A stretch of DNA of 64,000 bases from Streptomyces seoulensis (GTDB taxonomy: Bacteria > Actinomycetota > Actinomycetes > Streptomycetales > Streptomycetaceae), in the NCBI RefSeq assembly GCF_004328625.1, contig NZ_CP032229.1, positions 6,275,364 to 6,339,363 on the forward strand, given 5' to 3'. Position 1 is the first letter of the stretch; every line of letters begins with the position of its first letter. The position numbers and the translations under genes were made by a program. Shown here piece after piece: positions 44,830 to 55,176 of the stretch. The notes beneath the pieces are model-generated. The model worked only from the letters and a program-made list of their open reading frames with translations, did no database searches and had not been told where the DNA came from.

Positions 44830-45821
44830 CGGGCCCTCTTCCGGGAGATCTGGTCGACGGTCACCGCGAGGATCACCAGGACCCCGGTGATCAGTGTCTG
44901 GTAGATGGACGCGACCCCCATCAACTGGAGGCCGTTGCGGAACACCCCGACGATGAGCACACCGATGAACGTGCCCAGCACCGAACCGCGCCCGCCGAAC
45001 AGGGAGGTCCCGCCGATGACCACGGCGGTGATGCTGTCCAGGTTGTCCGTCTGCCCCGCCTGCGGATCACCGACGCCGGTACGGGAGACGAGCAGCAGCG
45101 CGGCCACCCCGTAGAGCAGCCCGGCGACCGTGTACACGCCGATGGTGAGCCGGGAGGTGCGGACGCCGTTCAGCCGGGCCGCCTCCACGCTGTTGCCGAG
45201 CGCGTACACGTGCCGGCCCCAGCCGGTGCCGCTCAGCGCGTAGGCGAACAGCAGGAACAGGGCGATGGTGACCAGCGACCCGTAGGTGATGTCGGTGTGG
45301 CCGAGCGGGAAGGTGCCGCCGAGCGCGGTGAGCGGTCCGGGCAGCTCGGTGACCGTCTGCTCCTTGGAGTAGATGTGGGTCAGCGCGAACGCCACGTTCA
45401 GCATGCCGAGGGTGACGATGAACGGCGGCAGCGGGATCTTCTCCGTCAACACCCCGTTCAGCAGCCCGAATCCGGCGCACACCAGCAGCCCCAGGCCGAT
45501 GGCGAGCAGCGGCGGCAGCGTACCCTCGGCCGCCATCCGCGCCATCATGATGCTGCCGAACGCCATCACCGCCCCGCACGACAGGTCGATCCCCGCCGTC
45601 AGGATGATCAGGGTCTGCCCGATGGCGAGCGTCCCCACGACCATGACCTGCTGCACGATCAGCGAGAAGTTCCCGCCGGTGAGGAACTGGTCGGTGGAGA
45701 AGGAGAAGAAGACACAGGCGATCAGGAGGGCGGCCAGGGGACCGGCGGTGGGTGCCGTGAGCAGTCGGCGCGCCGTGCTCGGCGCCGTGAGCCCGGCGTA
45801 CGGCGTGGTCGTGGCGGTCAT
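44826..45821 (-). CDS. ABC transporter permease (FrcC-like)
   Basis: A 331-aa RbsC-family permease with 8-10 helices: IGQTLIILTAGIDLSCGAVMAFGSIMMARM and the coupling segment DNLDSITAVVIGGTSLFGGRGSVLGTFIGV. It lies between the binding protein and ATPase genes of the fructose-type importer. Its short N-terminal tail is cytoplasmic. Confidence 0.88.
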
Positions 45822-45878
45822 ACGACGTCCTTGTCGAAGGGCTTGACGGAGGTCGGGGGACTCGAAGGGGAGGAGCGG

Positions 45879-45919
45879 GGGCGGCCGGACCGGCGGGGGA
45901 GTGGCCGGGCCGGCCGCCC
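45879..45919 (-). promoter_or_regulatory. Hairpin between binding-protein and permease genes
   Basis: Stem GGGCGGCCGG / CCGGCCGCCC with a long loop, in the 117-bp gap after the binding-protein stop. It is the same kind of probable attenuator as at 33518-33551. Confidence 0.5.
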
Positions 45920-45938
45920 GGTGGAGGGAGCCGGAGGC

Positions 45939-46961
45939 TCAGCCCCAGCAGTTGTCCAGGCCGTACGCGGTGTCCTTCGCGTCCACCCCGGACTGCGCCT
46001 TGTCGGTGATCAGGGTGACGCCGGTGTCGGTGTAACCGGACGCCTTCTTCCCGTCCTTGGCGTACGACACCACAGCCTTCACGCCCTCGGCGGCCATCTT
46101 GAGCGGGTACTGCTGCGAAGTCGCCGCGATCTTCCCGTCCTTGACCGCCTTGGTGCCGGTGCAGCCGCCGTCCACGGAGACGATCAGTACGTCCTTCTCG
46201 CGGCCCTTGGCCTTCAGCGCGGTGTAAGCGCCCAGCGCCGCGGGCTCGTTGATCGTGTAGACGACGTTGATGCCCGGTTCCTTCTGGAGGCAGTTCTCCA
46301 TCGCCGTCTGCCCCTTGGTCTGGTCACCGGCGGTGTCCTGGGAGCAGACCACGGAGGGGTCCTTGGCGCCGACCCCGAAGCCCTTGAGGAACCCGTCGTG
46401 CCGCTGCACGCCCACCGAGACGCCCGGCGCCAGGTCCAGCGTGGCGATCTTCGCCTTCTTGCCCTTCATCGCCGCCTTGGCGTACTCACCGATCAGCTCG
46501 CCCGCCTTCAGGTTGTCCGTGGCGAACAGCGCGTCCACCGCGCTCTGCGGCTCGGTCGGGGTGTCCAGCGCGATCACCAGCACGCCCTTGGCGCGGGCCT
46601 TGGCCAGCGCGGGCACGATCGCTTTGGAGTCGCTCGGCGTGATCAGGATGCCCTTCACCCCGGACGCCACCATGTTCTCGATCGCGGTCACCTGACCGGC
46701 GTTGTCCCCGTCGAACTTGCCTGCCGCCGTGAGGAGTTGGGCGCCGTTCTCCTTGGCCGACCGCTCCGCGCCCTCCTTCATCTTCACGAAGAACGGGTTG
46801 GTGTCGGTCTTGGTGATCAGCCCGACCTTGACCCCGCCCGAACCGGACTTGGACGACCCCGCGCCGGAGCCGGAGCCGCACGCCGTGAGGGCCAGGGCCA
46901 GGGCGCCCGTACACGCGGCGACTCTCAGCAGGGACAGGTGCGGACGAGGATTGCGAGACAT
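45939..46961 (-). CDS. Sugar ABC transporter substrate-binding lipoprotein (FrcB-like)
   Basis: A 340-aa lipoprotein with lipobox LTAC at about residue 24, a Gly/Ser linker, then a ribose-type binding fold: [62 protein letters not shown] and [19 protein letters not shown]. This pattern is that of FrcB fructose-binding proteins. The ATG is preceded by GCAGGAG. It is divergent from the secreted fructanase and shares its double-operator region, so fructose is the likely ligand. Confidence 0.88.
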   Translation of the reverse strand: MSRNPRPHLSLLRVAACTGALALALTACGSGSGAGSSKSGSGGVKVGLITKTDTNPFFVKMKEGAERSAKENGAQLLTAAGKFDGDNAGQVTAIENMVASGVKGILITPSDSKAIVPALAKARAKGVLVIALDTPTEPQSAVDALFATDNLKAGELIGEYAKAAMKGKKAKIATLDLAPGVSVGVQRHDGFLKGFGVGAKDPSVVCSQDTAGDQTKGQTAMENCLQKEPGINVVYTINEPAALGAYTALKAKGREKDVLIVSVDGGCTGTKAVKDGKIAATSQQYPLKMAAEGVKAVVSYAKDGKKASGYTDTGVTLITDKAQSGVDAKDTAYGLDNCWG

Positions 46962-47020
46962 GAACGACTCCTGCGGGATTGCGAGCGGCGCGGCCGGCAT
47001 CGGAGCATGCCGTCCCGAGG

Positions 47021-47050
47021 TGTCATCGTTGACTTATGTCATCGTTGACA
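47021..47050. promoter_or_regulatory. Double LacI-type operator upstream of the binding-protein gene
   Basis: TGTCATCGTTGAC (47021-47033) and TGTCATCGTTGACA (47037-47050), centres 16 bp apart. Each is a near-palindrome TGTCA-WCGW-TGACA. Confidence 0.8.
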
Positions 47051-47223
47051 CGGCATGGCGAGGACTATGGACGGCCCCTCGGGGCGCCGTCAATGCCCTG
47101 GGCCTGTCACAAATCGGCAACGCAAACGGCTTCTGCCCTACGTCGTGAATCGGCCAACGGACGCCTGCGCGCGAACCGTTGACGCGCCCCTGTCCCTGCC
47201 GCATCATCGACGCACCCGCTCGC

Positions 47224-47253
47224 TGTCATCGATGACATGAGTCAACGATGACA
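47224..47253. promoter_or_regulatory. Double LacI-type operator upstream of the fructanase gene
   Basis: TGTCATCGATGACA (47224-47237, perfect palindrome) and AGTCAACGATGACA (47240-47253), again with centres 16 bp apart. As a pair it is the mirror image of the double site at 47021-47050. Confidence 0.8.
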
Positions 47254-47366
47254 TCTCCCGCCGACGCCAGGGACGACGGCACCGGCGGCCTGCCCACTCC
47301 TTCCCGGACCCGTGCGCCCCGCGCGTCACGCTCCGCCGCGGGGCCGACCGCAGCACAGGAGATGTC

Positions 47367-49916
47367 ATGAGCTCCGTACGTGGAGCGCGGCACGCCCGCG
47401 CCTGGCTGATCGCGGCGTCACTGGCCGCCTGCGCCCTGGCGGCCACTTCGCTCACCCCGCCGGCGGCCGCCGCCGACACACCGCCGTACACCGAGACCTA
47501 CCGGCCGCAATTCCACTTCACCCCCGAGAAGAACTGGATGAACGACCCCAACGGTCTCGTGTACTACCAGGGTGAATACCACCTCTTCTACCAGTACAAC
47601 CCGAACGGCAGCTCCTGGGGCGACATGTCCTGGGGCCACGCGGTGAGCACCGACCTCGTGCACTGGAAGCAGCTCCCGCTCGCGCTGTCCCACGACGACA
47701 AGGAGATGGTGTTCTCCGGCAGCGCGGTGGTCGACCGGAACAACACCAGCGGCTTCGGCACCCCGGGCAATCCGCCGATGGTCGCCGCGTACACCAGCGC
47801 CTACAAGAGCGGCGGCAAGCAGGCCCAGTCCCTCGCCTACAGCACCGACCGCGGCCGCACCTGGACCAAGTACCAGGGCAACCCCGTACTGGACATCGGC
47901 TCCACCGAGTTCCGCGACCCCAAGGTCCAGTGGTACGCGCCCACCAAGAGCTGGCTGATGACGGTCGCGCTGCCCACCGAGCACAAGGTCCGCTTCTACA
48001 CCTCCAAGAACCTCAAGGACTGGAAGCTGCTGAGCGACTTCGGCCCGGCGGGCGCGACCGGCGGCGTCTGGGAATGCCCGGACCTCTTCCCCCTCGCCGT
48101 CGACGGTACCCCGGGCAAGGTCAAATGGGTGCTGGTCACCAACGTCAACCCCGGTGCGGTGGCGGGCGGTTCGGGCACCCAGTACTTCACCGGCGACTTC
48201 GACGGCACCCGGTTCACCCCGGACGACGACGGCAGCTACACCCCGCCGTCCGGCACGCCGGTCCAGGACTTCGAGGGGGCCGGCTTCGGCGACTGGAGCG
48301 CCACCGGCACCGCCTTCGGTGCCGGCCCCGCGTCCGGCGCGGTGGACGGCCAGCAGACGGTCACCGGGTTCGACGGCAAGGGCCTCGCCAACAGCTTCCA
48401 CGGCGGCGACCCGAGCACCGGCACCCTTACCTCACCCGGCTTCACGGTGAGCACCCCGTACCTCAACTTCAAGGTCGGCGGCGGCCGACACCCGCACCGA
48501 CCCGGCACCTCCGTGGACCGGGGCCCCACCCCCGAGGGCACCCTCGTCGCCGACTTCGAGGGCGGCACGTACGGCGGCTGGACCGCGACCGGCGACGCCT
48601 TCGGCACCGCACCGGCCACCGGCACCCTCCCCGACCAGCAGCAGGTCTCCGGCTGGCTCGGCGACGGCCTGGTCAACACCTACCTCGGCGGCGACACCGC
48701 CACCGGTACGCTCACCTCACCCGAGTTCACCCTCGACAAGGACTACCTCGACTTCCTCGTGGGCGGCGGCAACCACCCCGCCACCTCGGCGAACCGCACC
48801 GCCGTCGAACTCCTCGTGGACGGCCGCACCGTCCGCACCACCACCGGCCGCGACGCCGAGGCGCTCGACTGGGCCTCCTGGGACGTGCGCGACCTCAGAG
48901 GAAAGCGGGCCCGCGTCCGGATCACCGACGACAACACCGGCCGCTGGGGCCACCTCAACGTCGACCACCTCGTCCTCTCCGACACCCGCGCCCAGGGCCC
49001 CACCGACGAGACGGCGGTGAACCTCCTGGTCGACGGACAGGTGGTCCGCAGCGTCACCGGCTCCGACAGCGAGGCGATGGACTGGGCCTCCTTCGACCTG
49101 CGCCCCTACCAGGGCCGAACCGCCCGCATCCAGCTGGTCGACCGCAACACCGGCGGCTGGGGCCACATCATGGCCGACAGCTTCACGGCGGCCCAGGCCC
49201 CCGCCCGCTCCGCCGTCGACCGCGCCTCCTGGGTCGACTACGGCAAGGACCACTACGCGGCCGTGACCTGGAACGACGCCCCCGACGGCCAGCGGTACAT
49301 GATCGGCTGGATGGCCGGCCTCGACTACGCGGGCACCACCCCCACCACCCCCTGGCGCAGCGCCCAGACCGTCCCCCGCCGCCTCACCCTGCGCACCGTC
49401 GACGGCCGCGCCCGCCTGATCAGCGAGCCGGTACCCGCGCTCTCCACCCTGTGGCGGCAGCCCACCACGACGACGGGCCTCACCGTCACCAGCACCTCCC
49501 GCTCCCTGGCCGCCAAGGGCAAGGCCCTCGACATCGACGCCACGTTCTCCGTCCGCGACGCCACCCGCTTCGGCCTCAAGGTCCGCACGGGCAGCGGGGG
49601 AGAGGAGACGGTCGTCGGCTACGACCGCACGACCGGCGAGATGTACGTCGACCGCACCCGCTCCGGGTTGACGGACTTCAGCCCGTCGTTCCCCGGAGTA
49701 CAGCGCGCCCCGCTGAAGCCCCGCGACGGCAAGATCCGGCTCCGGATACTCATCGACTGGTCCTCGGTCGAGGTGTACGGCGGCGACGGCGAGGCGACCA
49801 TCACCGACCTGGTGTTCCCCGACCCCGCATCCGACGGGGTCCAGGCGTTCGCCGAGGAGGGCTCCGTGAAGCTGGACCGGGTGACGGTACGGCAGATGGG
49901 CTCGTACCGGCAGTGA
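47367..49916 (+). CDS. Secreted GH32 fructanase (levanase/inulinase type)
   Basis: An 849-aa protein with a Sec signal peptide (residues 1-36). The five-blade propeller has nucleophile D60 (WMNDPNG), stabiliser D184 (FRDP) and acid/base E236 (ECPD). The propeller is interrupted at about residues 290-610 by repeated beta modules (two copies starting xDFEG, two containing LLVDG...DNTGxWGH), then resumes at YGKDHYAAVTWND. A C-terminal sandwich completes GH32. CAGGAG precedes the ATG. It liberates fructose from fructans for the adjacent Frc-type importer. Confidence 0.92.
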   Translation: MSSVRGARHARAWLIAASLAACALAATSLTPPAAAADTPPYTETYRPQFHFTPEKNWMNDPNGLVYYQGEYHLFYQYNPNGSSWGDMSWGHAVSTDLVHWKQLPLALSHDDKEMVFSGSAVVDRNNTSGFGTPGNPPMVAAYTSAYKSGGKQAQSLAYSTDRGRTWTKYQGNPVLDIGSTEFRDPKVQWYAPTKSWLMTVALPTEHKVRFYTSKNLKDWKLLSDFGPAGATGGVWECPDLFPLAVDGTPGKVKWVLVTNVNPGAVAGGSGTQYFTGDFDGTRFTPDDDGSYTPPSGTPVQDFEGAGFGDWSATGTAFGAGPASGAVDGQQTVTGFDGKGLANSFHGGDPSTGTLTSPGFTVSTPYLNFKVGGGRHPHRPGTSVDRGPTPEGTLVADFEGGTYGGWTATGDAFGTAPATGTLPDQQQVSGWLGDGLVNTYLGGDTATGTLTSPEFTLDKDYLDFLVGGGNHPATSANRTAVELLVDGRTVRTTTGRDAEALDWASWDVRDLRGKRARVRITDDNTGRWGHLNVDHLVLSDTRAQGPTDETAVNLLVDGQVVRSVTGSDSEAMDWASFDLRPYQGRTARIQLVDRNTGGWGHIMADSFTAAQAPARSAVDRASWVDYGKDHYAAVTWNDAPDGQRYMIGWMAGLDYAGTTPTTPWRSAQTVPRRLTLRTVDGRARLISEPVPALSTLWRQPTTTTGLTVTSTSRSLAAKGKALDIDATFSVRDATRFGLKVRTGSGGEETVVGYDRTTGEMYVDRTRSGLTDFSPSFPGVQRAPLKPRDGKIRLRILIDWSSVEVYGGDGEATITDLVFPDPASDGVQAFAEEGSVKLDRVTVRQMGSYRQ

Positions 49917-49923
49917 GGCTGTG

Positions 49924-49953
49924 CGGCCGGGCACTCCTGAGGGTGCCCGGCCG
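49924..49953 (+). terminator. Terminator after the fructanase gene
   Basis: Perfect stem CGGCCGGGCAC / GTGCCCGGCCG with an 8-nt loop, 8 nt after the stop. A partial copy (CGGCCGGGCACCC) follows at about 49973. Confidence 0.75.
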
Positions 49954-50012
49954 GGCGGCTCGCTACAGGTACGGCCGGGCACCCCCAAGGGGGACGTCGC
50001 AAGGCGCGGGCC

Positions 50013-50570
50013 TCACTGGCCCACCCTCCCGTCAATACGCTCCCGCAGCAGATCGGCGTGGCCGCAGTGCCGTGCGTACTCCTCGACGCGGTGCACCATC
50101 AACTCCCGCACGGCGATCTCCTCCCGGCCGATACGTGCCCCGAGGTCGGCAGAGTGCCCGACCAACACAGCATCGGTCGCGGCCTGTTCACGCTCCAGGT
50201 CAAGGAACGCCCGCTCGACTGCGTCCTGTTCGCCGACGGCATCCTCGAAGTCCGCGTCCCGCACCCCGTACAGCTTCGGCAGCGGCTCACCCTCGCTGAT
50301 CCAGTTCCGCCAGTCCCGCTCCACCTCGGCGAGATGCCGGACGAGTCCGAGGAGCGACATGGTCGAGGGGGGTACCGACCGGAGCGCGAGCTGCGCCGGG
50401 TCCAGGCCCTCGCACTTCATCCGGAGGGTGAGGCGGTAATTGGTCAGGTAGTCCATCAGGGTGGCCAACTCACCCTCCGGACTGGGCCCTTCACGCGGGT
50501 CGACATCCGGATCGGACCACATGTCGGGGTAGACGGTCGCCTCGGTCCATCGCGCGGGCTGCTCAGTCAT
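50013..50570 (-). CDS. DinB/DUF664-family protein
   Basis: A 185-aa four-helix-bundle protein (ELATLMDYLTNYRLTLRMKCEGLDPAQLALR ... LVRHLAEVERDW ... MVHRVEEYARHCGHADLLRE). It has the three spaced His residues expected for the DinB metal site. DUF664 members in actinobacteria are annotated as mycothiol-dependent or DinB-like enzymes. The start is uncertain between ATGs at 50570 and 50579, neither with a strong RBS. Stand-alone. Confidence 0.85.
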   Translation of the reverse strand: MTEQPARWTEATVYPDMWSDPDVDPREGPSPEGELATLMDYLTNYRLTLRMKCEGLDPAQLALRSVPPSTMSLLGLVRHLAEVERDWRNWISEGEPLPKLYGVRDADFEDAVGEQDAVERAFLDLEREQAATDAVLVGHSADLGARIGREEIAVRELMVHRVEEYARHCGHADLLRERIDGRVGQ

Positions 50571-50730
50571 GGCCCGCATGCTCGCGGATGACCGTCCTTC
50601 GGCGCCACCGAGTATCGGCACCCCTCCGGCTGGCAGGGCACGACCGGGAAGCGATGCAGTAACGATGCGACTGGCACCGCACGCTCCGCCGATGTTCACT
50701 TACGTACAGTCGAGGGATAGGGGCAGGGCG

Positions 50731-51657
50731 ATGGTCGACCACACCCCACCCACGCGCACGCGCCCGTATTCGAGCCGCGTGACCACGGCCGCCACGGCCC
50801 CCCGCCCCGGCCTGCGCGGACGCCTCGGCGACGCCCTCTTCCGCGGAGTGGCGGGCCCCGACGGCCCCGAAAGCCGGCGCCACGTCCACGGCACACCCGG
50901 CCCCCGCTGGTTCGCCCCCGACCGCCCGATCCGCGTGGTCCACGGCGACGCGTCCATGTTCCCCGGCGGTCTGGCCGCCCTGCTGCTCCAGTCCCTGCAC
51001 CCCCTGGCGATGACCGCGGTGGCCGACCACTCCGACTACCGCAACGACCCCTGGGGCCGCCTCGCCCGCACCAGCACCTTCCTCGCCTACACCACCTACG
51101 GCGCGGCGGACGACGCCCAGCGAGCCGTCGACCGCGTACGAGCCGTCCACGAGCACATCCGGGGCCGCACGCCGGACGGCGAGCCGTACCACGCCTCCGA
51201 CCCCCACCTCCTGGCCTGGGTCCACTGCGCCGAGGCGTACTGCTTCCTCACGGCCCACCAGCGCTACGGCAGACACCCGCTGAACGCGGCGGGCCAGGAC
51301 GCGTACGTGGCCGACATGGCGCGAGTGGCCACCGCGATGGGCGTCGAGCACCCCCCGACATCGCTCCGCGAACTCCGCACCCGCCTGAACTCGTACCGCC
51401 CCGAACTACGCCTGACCCCCCAGACCCGCGAAGCAGTCCACTACATCCTCCTCCGCCCACCCCTCCCCAAACCCGTCCTCCCCCCGTACCTCCTCCTCGG
51501 CGCCGCAGCCGCCTCCCTCCTCCCCGCCTGGTCCCGCACCCAACTCGGCCTCCCGGTCCTCCCCCGCACAGAACGCTGGTGCGTAGCCCCGGCCGGCGCA
51601 GCGGTGACAGCCTTGATCAGATACCTACTCCCACCACCACCGCAGCGCCGCGCCTAG
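50731..51657 (+). CDS. MpaB-type (DUF2236) oxygenase family protein
   Basis: A 308-aa protein from the ATG at 50731 (GAGGGATAGGGGCAGG upstream). Core motifs of the MpaB/latex-clearing-protein-like heme oxygenase family are LLLQSLHPLAMTAVADHS near residue 90, the TYGAAD segment and HLLAWVHCAEAYCFL near 160, with the conserved His residues present. A hydrophobic helix lies near the C terminus (LLLGAAAASLLPAW). The substrate is unknown. Confidence 0.85.
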   Translation: MVDHTPPTRTRPYSSRVTTAATAPRPGLRGRLGDALFRGVAGPDGPESRRHVHGTPGPRWFAPDRPIRVVHGDASMFPGGLAALLLQSLHPLAMTAVADHSDYRNDPWGRLARTSTFLAYTTYGAADDAQRAVDRVRAVHEHIRGRTPDGEPYHASDPHLLAWVHCAEAYCFLTAHQRYGRHPLNAAGQDAYVADMARVATAMGVEHPPTSLRELRTRLNSYRPELRLTPQTREAVHYILLRPPLPKPVLPPYLLLGAAAASLLPAWSRTQLGLPVLPRTERWCVAPAGAAVTALIRYLLPPPPQRRA

Positions 51658-51753
51658 GAAGGCGCGACCGTGCCCCATCCTTCGACCAGCGCCCCCCCGA
51701 ACGGCAGCCGCCCCTCTCCTCACCCTGCGGACCCGCGTCCGCCGCACATGCCC

Positions 51754-52725
51754 TCAGGCACGCTCCCCATGCGCAAGAGACGACACGTACTCCCACAGCT
51801 CCCCCCGGACCTCCTCCGAGTCCACCCCCGCCCCGATCGGATACGTCGTCGGCCGGGGCCGGCGGTCGTGCCAGAAGAGGCCGTCGGTTTCGGTGGCCTC
51901 AGGGGCCGTGCCGAGCCAGACGATCGTGTCGGCGCCCTGGGCAGGGGTGCGGATGATGGGCCGGGTCACCGCGCGGAAGACCGGCATCCACTGCTGGACC
52001 CCCTTCGTGTCGGCCCACCCCGGATGCATCGAGTGCACATGCACACCCTGGTCGTGCAGCCGCTCCGCCCACTTCTCGGTCACCACGACCTGGGCCCGCT
52101 TGCTCCGGGCGTAGAACTTCTTCGGGCTGTACGACGTCTCCTCGGACTCAGGGTCACCGGCGGAGAGCTGCTGGCTGTACTGCCCTCCCGAGGTCACGTT
52201 GATCACCACCGACGGCGCGGAGCGCACGAGCAGCGGCGTCAGCTCCTCGATCAGCACGTAGGGCGCGAGCACATGCGTGGCGAACGTCAGCTCCACCCCG
52301 TCCACACTGTGCTGCCGCTCGTCCGGCATCACGCCCGCGTTGTTGACCAGCACGTCCAGCCGGTCCTCCGTCTCCAGGAACCGCGCGGTGAAGTCCCGCA
52401 ACGCGGCCAGACTGCTGACATCGCACGCGACGGGCCGTACGTCCACGTCGTCGCCCGCCTGCTCCCGCGTGAGCGCCGCGGCCTCCTCGGCGCGCTGCTC
52501 GTTGCGGCCGAGCACCCGCACCGAGGCCCCCAGCCTGGCGAAGCCGACGGCGGCCGCGAGACCGACGCCGGACCCTGCGCCGGTGACGAGGACGACCTTG
52601 CCGTCCATCCGTTCGGGCTCGTCGGGCCAGTCCGGCAGCGCCTTGCGCAGCAGCAGTCCCGGCCAGCCGTAGCCGAGAACGACGGAACGGTCGAGGGCGG
52701 TGTCGATCAGGGAGGTGACACTCAT
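51754..52725 (-). CDS. Short-chain dehydrogenase/reductase
   Basis: A 323-aa SDR. NAD(P) motif VTGAGSGVGLAAAVG near residue 47, structural NNAG (LVNNAGVMPD) near 130, catalytic Ser region VINVTSGGQYSQ, and Y-A-R-S-K (KKFYARSKRAQ). It resembles retinol-dehydrogenase-like SDRs. About 35 extra N-terminal residues precede the Rossmann fold. The RBS is weak. It lies downstream of the catalase gene on the same strand but is separated by a strong terminator. Confidence 0.88.
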   Translation of the reverse strand: MSVTSLIDTALDRSVVLGYGWPGLLLRKALPDWPDEPERMDGKVVLVTGAGSGVGLAAAVGFARLGASVRVLGRNEQRAEEAAALTREQAGDDVDVRPVACDVSSLAALRDFTARFLETEDRLDVLVNNAGVMPDERQHSVDGVELTFATHVLAPYVLIEELTPLLVRSAPSVVINVTSGGQYSQQLSAGDPESEETSYSPKKFYARSKRAQVVVTEKWAERLHDQGVHVHSMHPGWADTKGVQQWMPVFRAVTRPIIRTPAQGADTIVWLGTAPEATETDGLFWHDRRPRPTTYPIGAGVDSEEVRGELWEYVSSLAHGERA

Positions 52726-52762
52726 GGCATCCGCAGTACCCGCACCCGCCGTCCTCACACAG

Positions 52763-52803
52763 CCGAGCGCCCCTCGCCCCACGGATGGGGGAGGGGCGCT
52801 CGG
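52763..52803 (-). terminator. Terminator after the catalase gene
   Basis: Stem CCGAGCGCCCCTC / GAGGGGCGCTCGG flanking a G/C-rich loop, between the catalase stop and the SDR start. Confidence 0.8.
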
Positions 52804-52813
52804 CGGGTGGTGA

Positions 52814-54331
52814 TCAGGCCTTGTGCTGCATGCTGCTGCGGGCCGGATTGCCCTGGTCGGCGGCCTTCGGGTCCTTCGCGTCGGCCTTGGCACGCACGCC
52901 CTCGGCGATCCGCGCGCCGATCTTGGGGTCGATGTTGGTCCAGTACTCGAAGGCACGCTCGAGCACGGGCTCGGTGACGCCGTTGAGCAGATGCCCCACG
53001 ACGTTGTCCACGAGCCGGTCGCGGGCGTCGTCGTCCAGCACCTCGCGGACGAGGGCGCCGGCCTGCCCCCAGTCGTCGTCCTCAGCGTGCGTGGCATACG
53101 CCGTACGGGTGATGTCACCGTCGGTGTGCCAGGTCGGCGGCTTGCCGAACTCGGCGGTGTCGGCCGCCGGGCCGCCCTTGGAGTTCGGGGCGTAGACCGG
53201 GTCGCTGGTCTTCCGGTACGCCATCGCCCCGTCCTTGGAGTACGTGTGGACGTCGGTGATGGGCGCGTTCACCGGGAGCTGCGCGTAGTTCGCACCGATG
53301 CGGTACCGGTGCGCGTCGGCGTACGAGAACAGCCGGGCCAGCAGCATGCGGTCGGGGCTCGGACCGATGCCCGGCACGAAGTTGTTCGGCTGGAACGCCA
53401 GCTGCTCGATCTCCGCGTGGTTGTCCGTCGGATTCCGGTCCAGCGTCATCTTGCCGACCTCGATCAGCGGGTAGTCGCCGTGCGGCCACACCTTGGTCAG
53501 GTCGAACGGGTTGAAGCGGTACTCGGCGGCGTCCGCGTACGGCATGATCTGCACGTACAGCGTCCAGCTCGGGTGCTCCCCGTCCCGGATGTGCTCGAAC
53601 AGATCACGCGTGTGGTAGTCGGTGTCGGCTGAGGCCATCTGGTCGGCCTCGTCCTGGGTGAAGAACTCGATGCCCTGGTCGGTCTTGAAGTGGTACTTGA
53701 CCCAGAACTCCTCACCGGCCTCGTTGATCCACATGTACGTGTGCGAGGTGTAGCCGTTCATGTGCCGCCAGGTGCGCGGCACGCCCCGGTCGCCCATGAG
53801 CCAGGTGACCTGGTGGGCCGACTCGGGGGAGAGGGTCCAGAAGTCCCACTGCATGTCATGGTCACGCAGGTTGTTGTCGGCGCGGCGCTTCTGGGACCGG
53901 ATGAAGTGCTGGAACTTCATCGGGTCCTTGACGAAGAACACCGGCGTGTTGTTGCCGACCATGTCGTAGTTGCCTTCGCTGGTGTAGAACTTCACCGCGA
54001 AGCCGCGCGGGTCACGCCAGGTGTCCGGGCTCCCGCGCTCCCCGGCCACGGTGGAGAACCGGGCGACCAGATCCGTACGGGTCCCCGGCTGGAACACGGC
54101 CGCCTTGGTGTACGGGGTGACATCCCCCGTCACCTCGAAGTGCCCGAAGGCCCCGCTGCCCTTGGCATGCGGCTGCCGCTCGGGAATGCGCTCCCGGTTG
54201 AACTGGGCCATCTGCTCGATCAGGTACGCGTCCTGGAGCAGGATCGGACCGGCGGGGCCGACGGTGAGCGAATGCTCGTCGCTCTCCACCGGGGCGCCGG
54301 AGTCGGTGGTGGTGCGGGGGATGTCGGTCAT
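52814..54331 (-). CDS. Monofunctional heme catalase
   Basis: A 505-aa clade-3-size catalase. The distal His is in [16 protein letters not shown], the distal Asn in [12 protein letters not shown], and the proximal heme-ligand Tyr in [15 protein letters not shown]. Substrate-channel and NADPH-pocket segments are intact. The start is the ATG of [15 protein letters not shown] with GAAGGAA upstream. It removes hydrogen peroxide in the cytoplasm. No CatR/Fur-type regulator is adjacent. Confidence 0.95.
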   Translation of the reverse strand: MTDIPRTTTDSGAPVESDEHSLTVGPAGPILLQDAYLIEQMAQFNRERIPERQPHAKGSGAFGHFEVTGDVTPYTKAAVFQPGTRTDLVARFSTVAGERGSPDTWRDPRGFAVKFYTSEGNYDMVGNNTPVFFVKDPMKFQHFIRSQKRRADNNLRDHDMQWDFWTLSPESAHQVTWLMGDRGVPRTWRHMNGYTSHTYMWINEAGEEFWVKYHFKTDQGIEFFTQDEADQMASADTDYHTRDLFEHIRDGEHPSWTLYVQIMPYADAAEYRFNPFDLTKVWPHGDYPLIEVGKMTLDRNPTDNHAEIEQLAFQPNNFVPGIGPSPDRMLLARLFSYADAHRYRIGANYAQLPVNAPITDVHTYSKDGAMAYRKTSDPVYAPNSKGGPAADTAEFGKPPTWHTDGDITRTAYATHAEDDDWGQAGALVREVLDDDARDRLVDNVVGHLLNGVTEPVLERAFEYWTNIDPKIGARIAEGVRAKADAKDPKAADQGNPARSSMQHKA

Positions 54332-54480
54332 GGTTCCTTCCCAAAACGCCGGACCGACGGTCACGGAATGCGCCGCGTGCCGGATCGGCGGTTACATGGA
54401 CTCAGGGGTATCGGGTGACCGGCGTCGGGGGGTGGCAAACGTGCGCGGGGTCGGGATGCCCTGGGTGGGTGCAGTTTCTG

Positions 54481-55020
54481 TCAGATGGGGTCGGTCAGGT
54501 GGGGCCTGCTCGTGCGGACCACGAGTGCGCCGGCGACGGTGAGGGCTGCCAGGACGCTGCCGAAGAGGATGGTGGCGCGGGTGAGGCCGGTGGTGTCGCT
54601 GAGGTGGCCGGTCAGGACGGGCAGGAGGCCGGCGGGGAGGTAGCCGCCGATGTTGAGCGCGGCGTTGGCCTCGGCGAGGCGGCGTGGCGGGACGACGGTG
54701 TTGAGCAGCGACAGGCCGCCGAGCTGTCCCATGCCCTGGCCGGTGCCGGCGAGCAGCGCGGAGATGATCAGGGCGGGCGCCGAGGTGGTGTGGACCCCAG
54801 AGAGCAGCGGGCCGAGTCCGGCGCCGAGCACCATCGCGCAGGAGGCGAGCAGGGCGGCGGTCCGCTTCCGTTCGGCCCCGGCGACATCGCTCACGGCGGC
54901 CATCCCGGCCGAGACGGCGGCGCCGACCGCGATCCCGGTGAACAGCCGGGCGATGATCAGCGCGGGCACGCTGGTGGCGGTGGCGAAGACCAGGCAGGCG
55001 GCCAGGGCGGCAACCCCGCC
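54481..55020 (-). pseudogene. MFS transporter, fragment lacking the first two helices
   Basis: About 175 residues (AALAACLVFATATSVPALIIARLFTGIAVG ... LLNTVVPPRRLAEANAALNIGGYLP ... HLTDPI) match MFS helices 3 to about 8, with internal shortening. The missing N terminus is found on the opposite strand immediately beyond, at 55019-55172. The usual MFS length is about 400 residues, so this is a relic of an inversion. Confidence 0.75.
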
Positions 55021-55172
55021 GTACGTGCTGTGGCAGCACGACATCGGGTTCTCCAGCGGCCTGCTGACCGTCTTGTTCGCCTTCTACATCGTCGGCCTGA
55101 CCGGTTCGCTGCTGGTCTGCAGCGTGGTCTCCGACCGGCTCGGCCGTAAGTCCGTCCTGCTGCCCGCCCTGG
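55019..55172 (+). pseudogene. Inverted N-terminal piece of the same MFS gene
   Basis: Translation gives PYVLWQHDIGFSSGLLTVLF, then helix 2 and SDRLGRKSVLLPALA, the MFS signature loop D-R-L-G-R-K. It stops at PALA, where the minus-strand piece would continue (LAACLVF). The short dyad GTGCTG-tgg-CAGCAC lies at the junction (55026-55040). Confidence 0.7.
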
Positions 55173-55176
55173 CACG

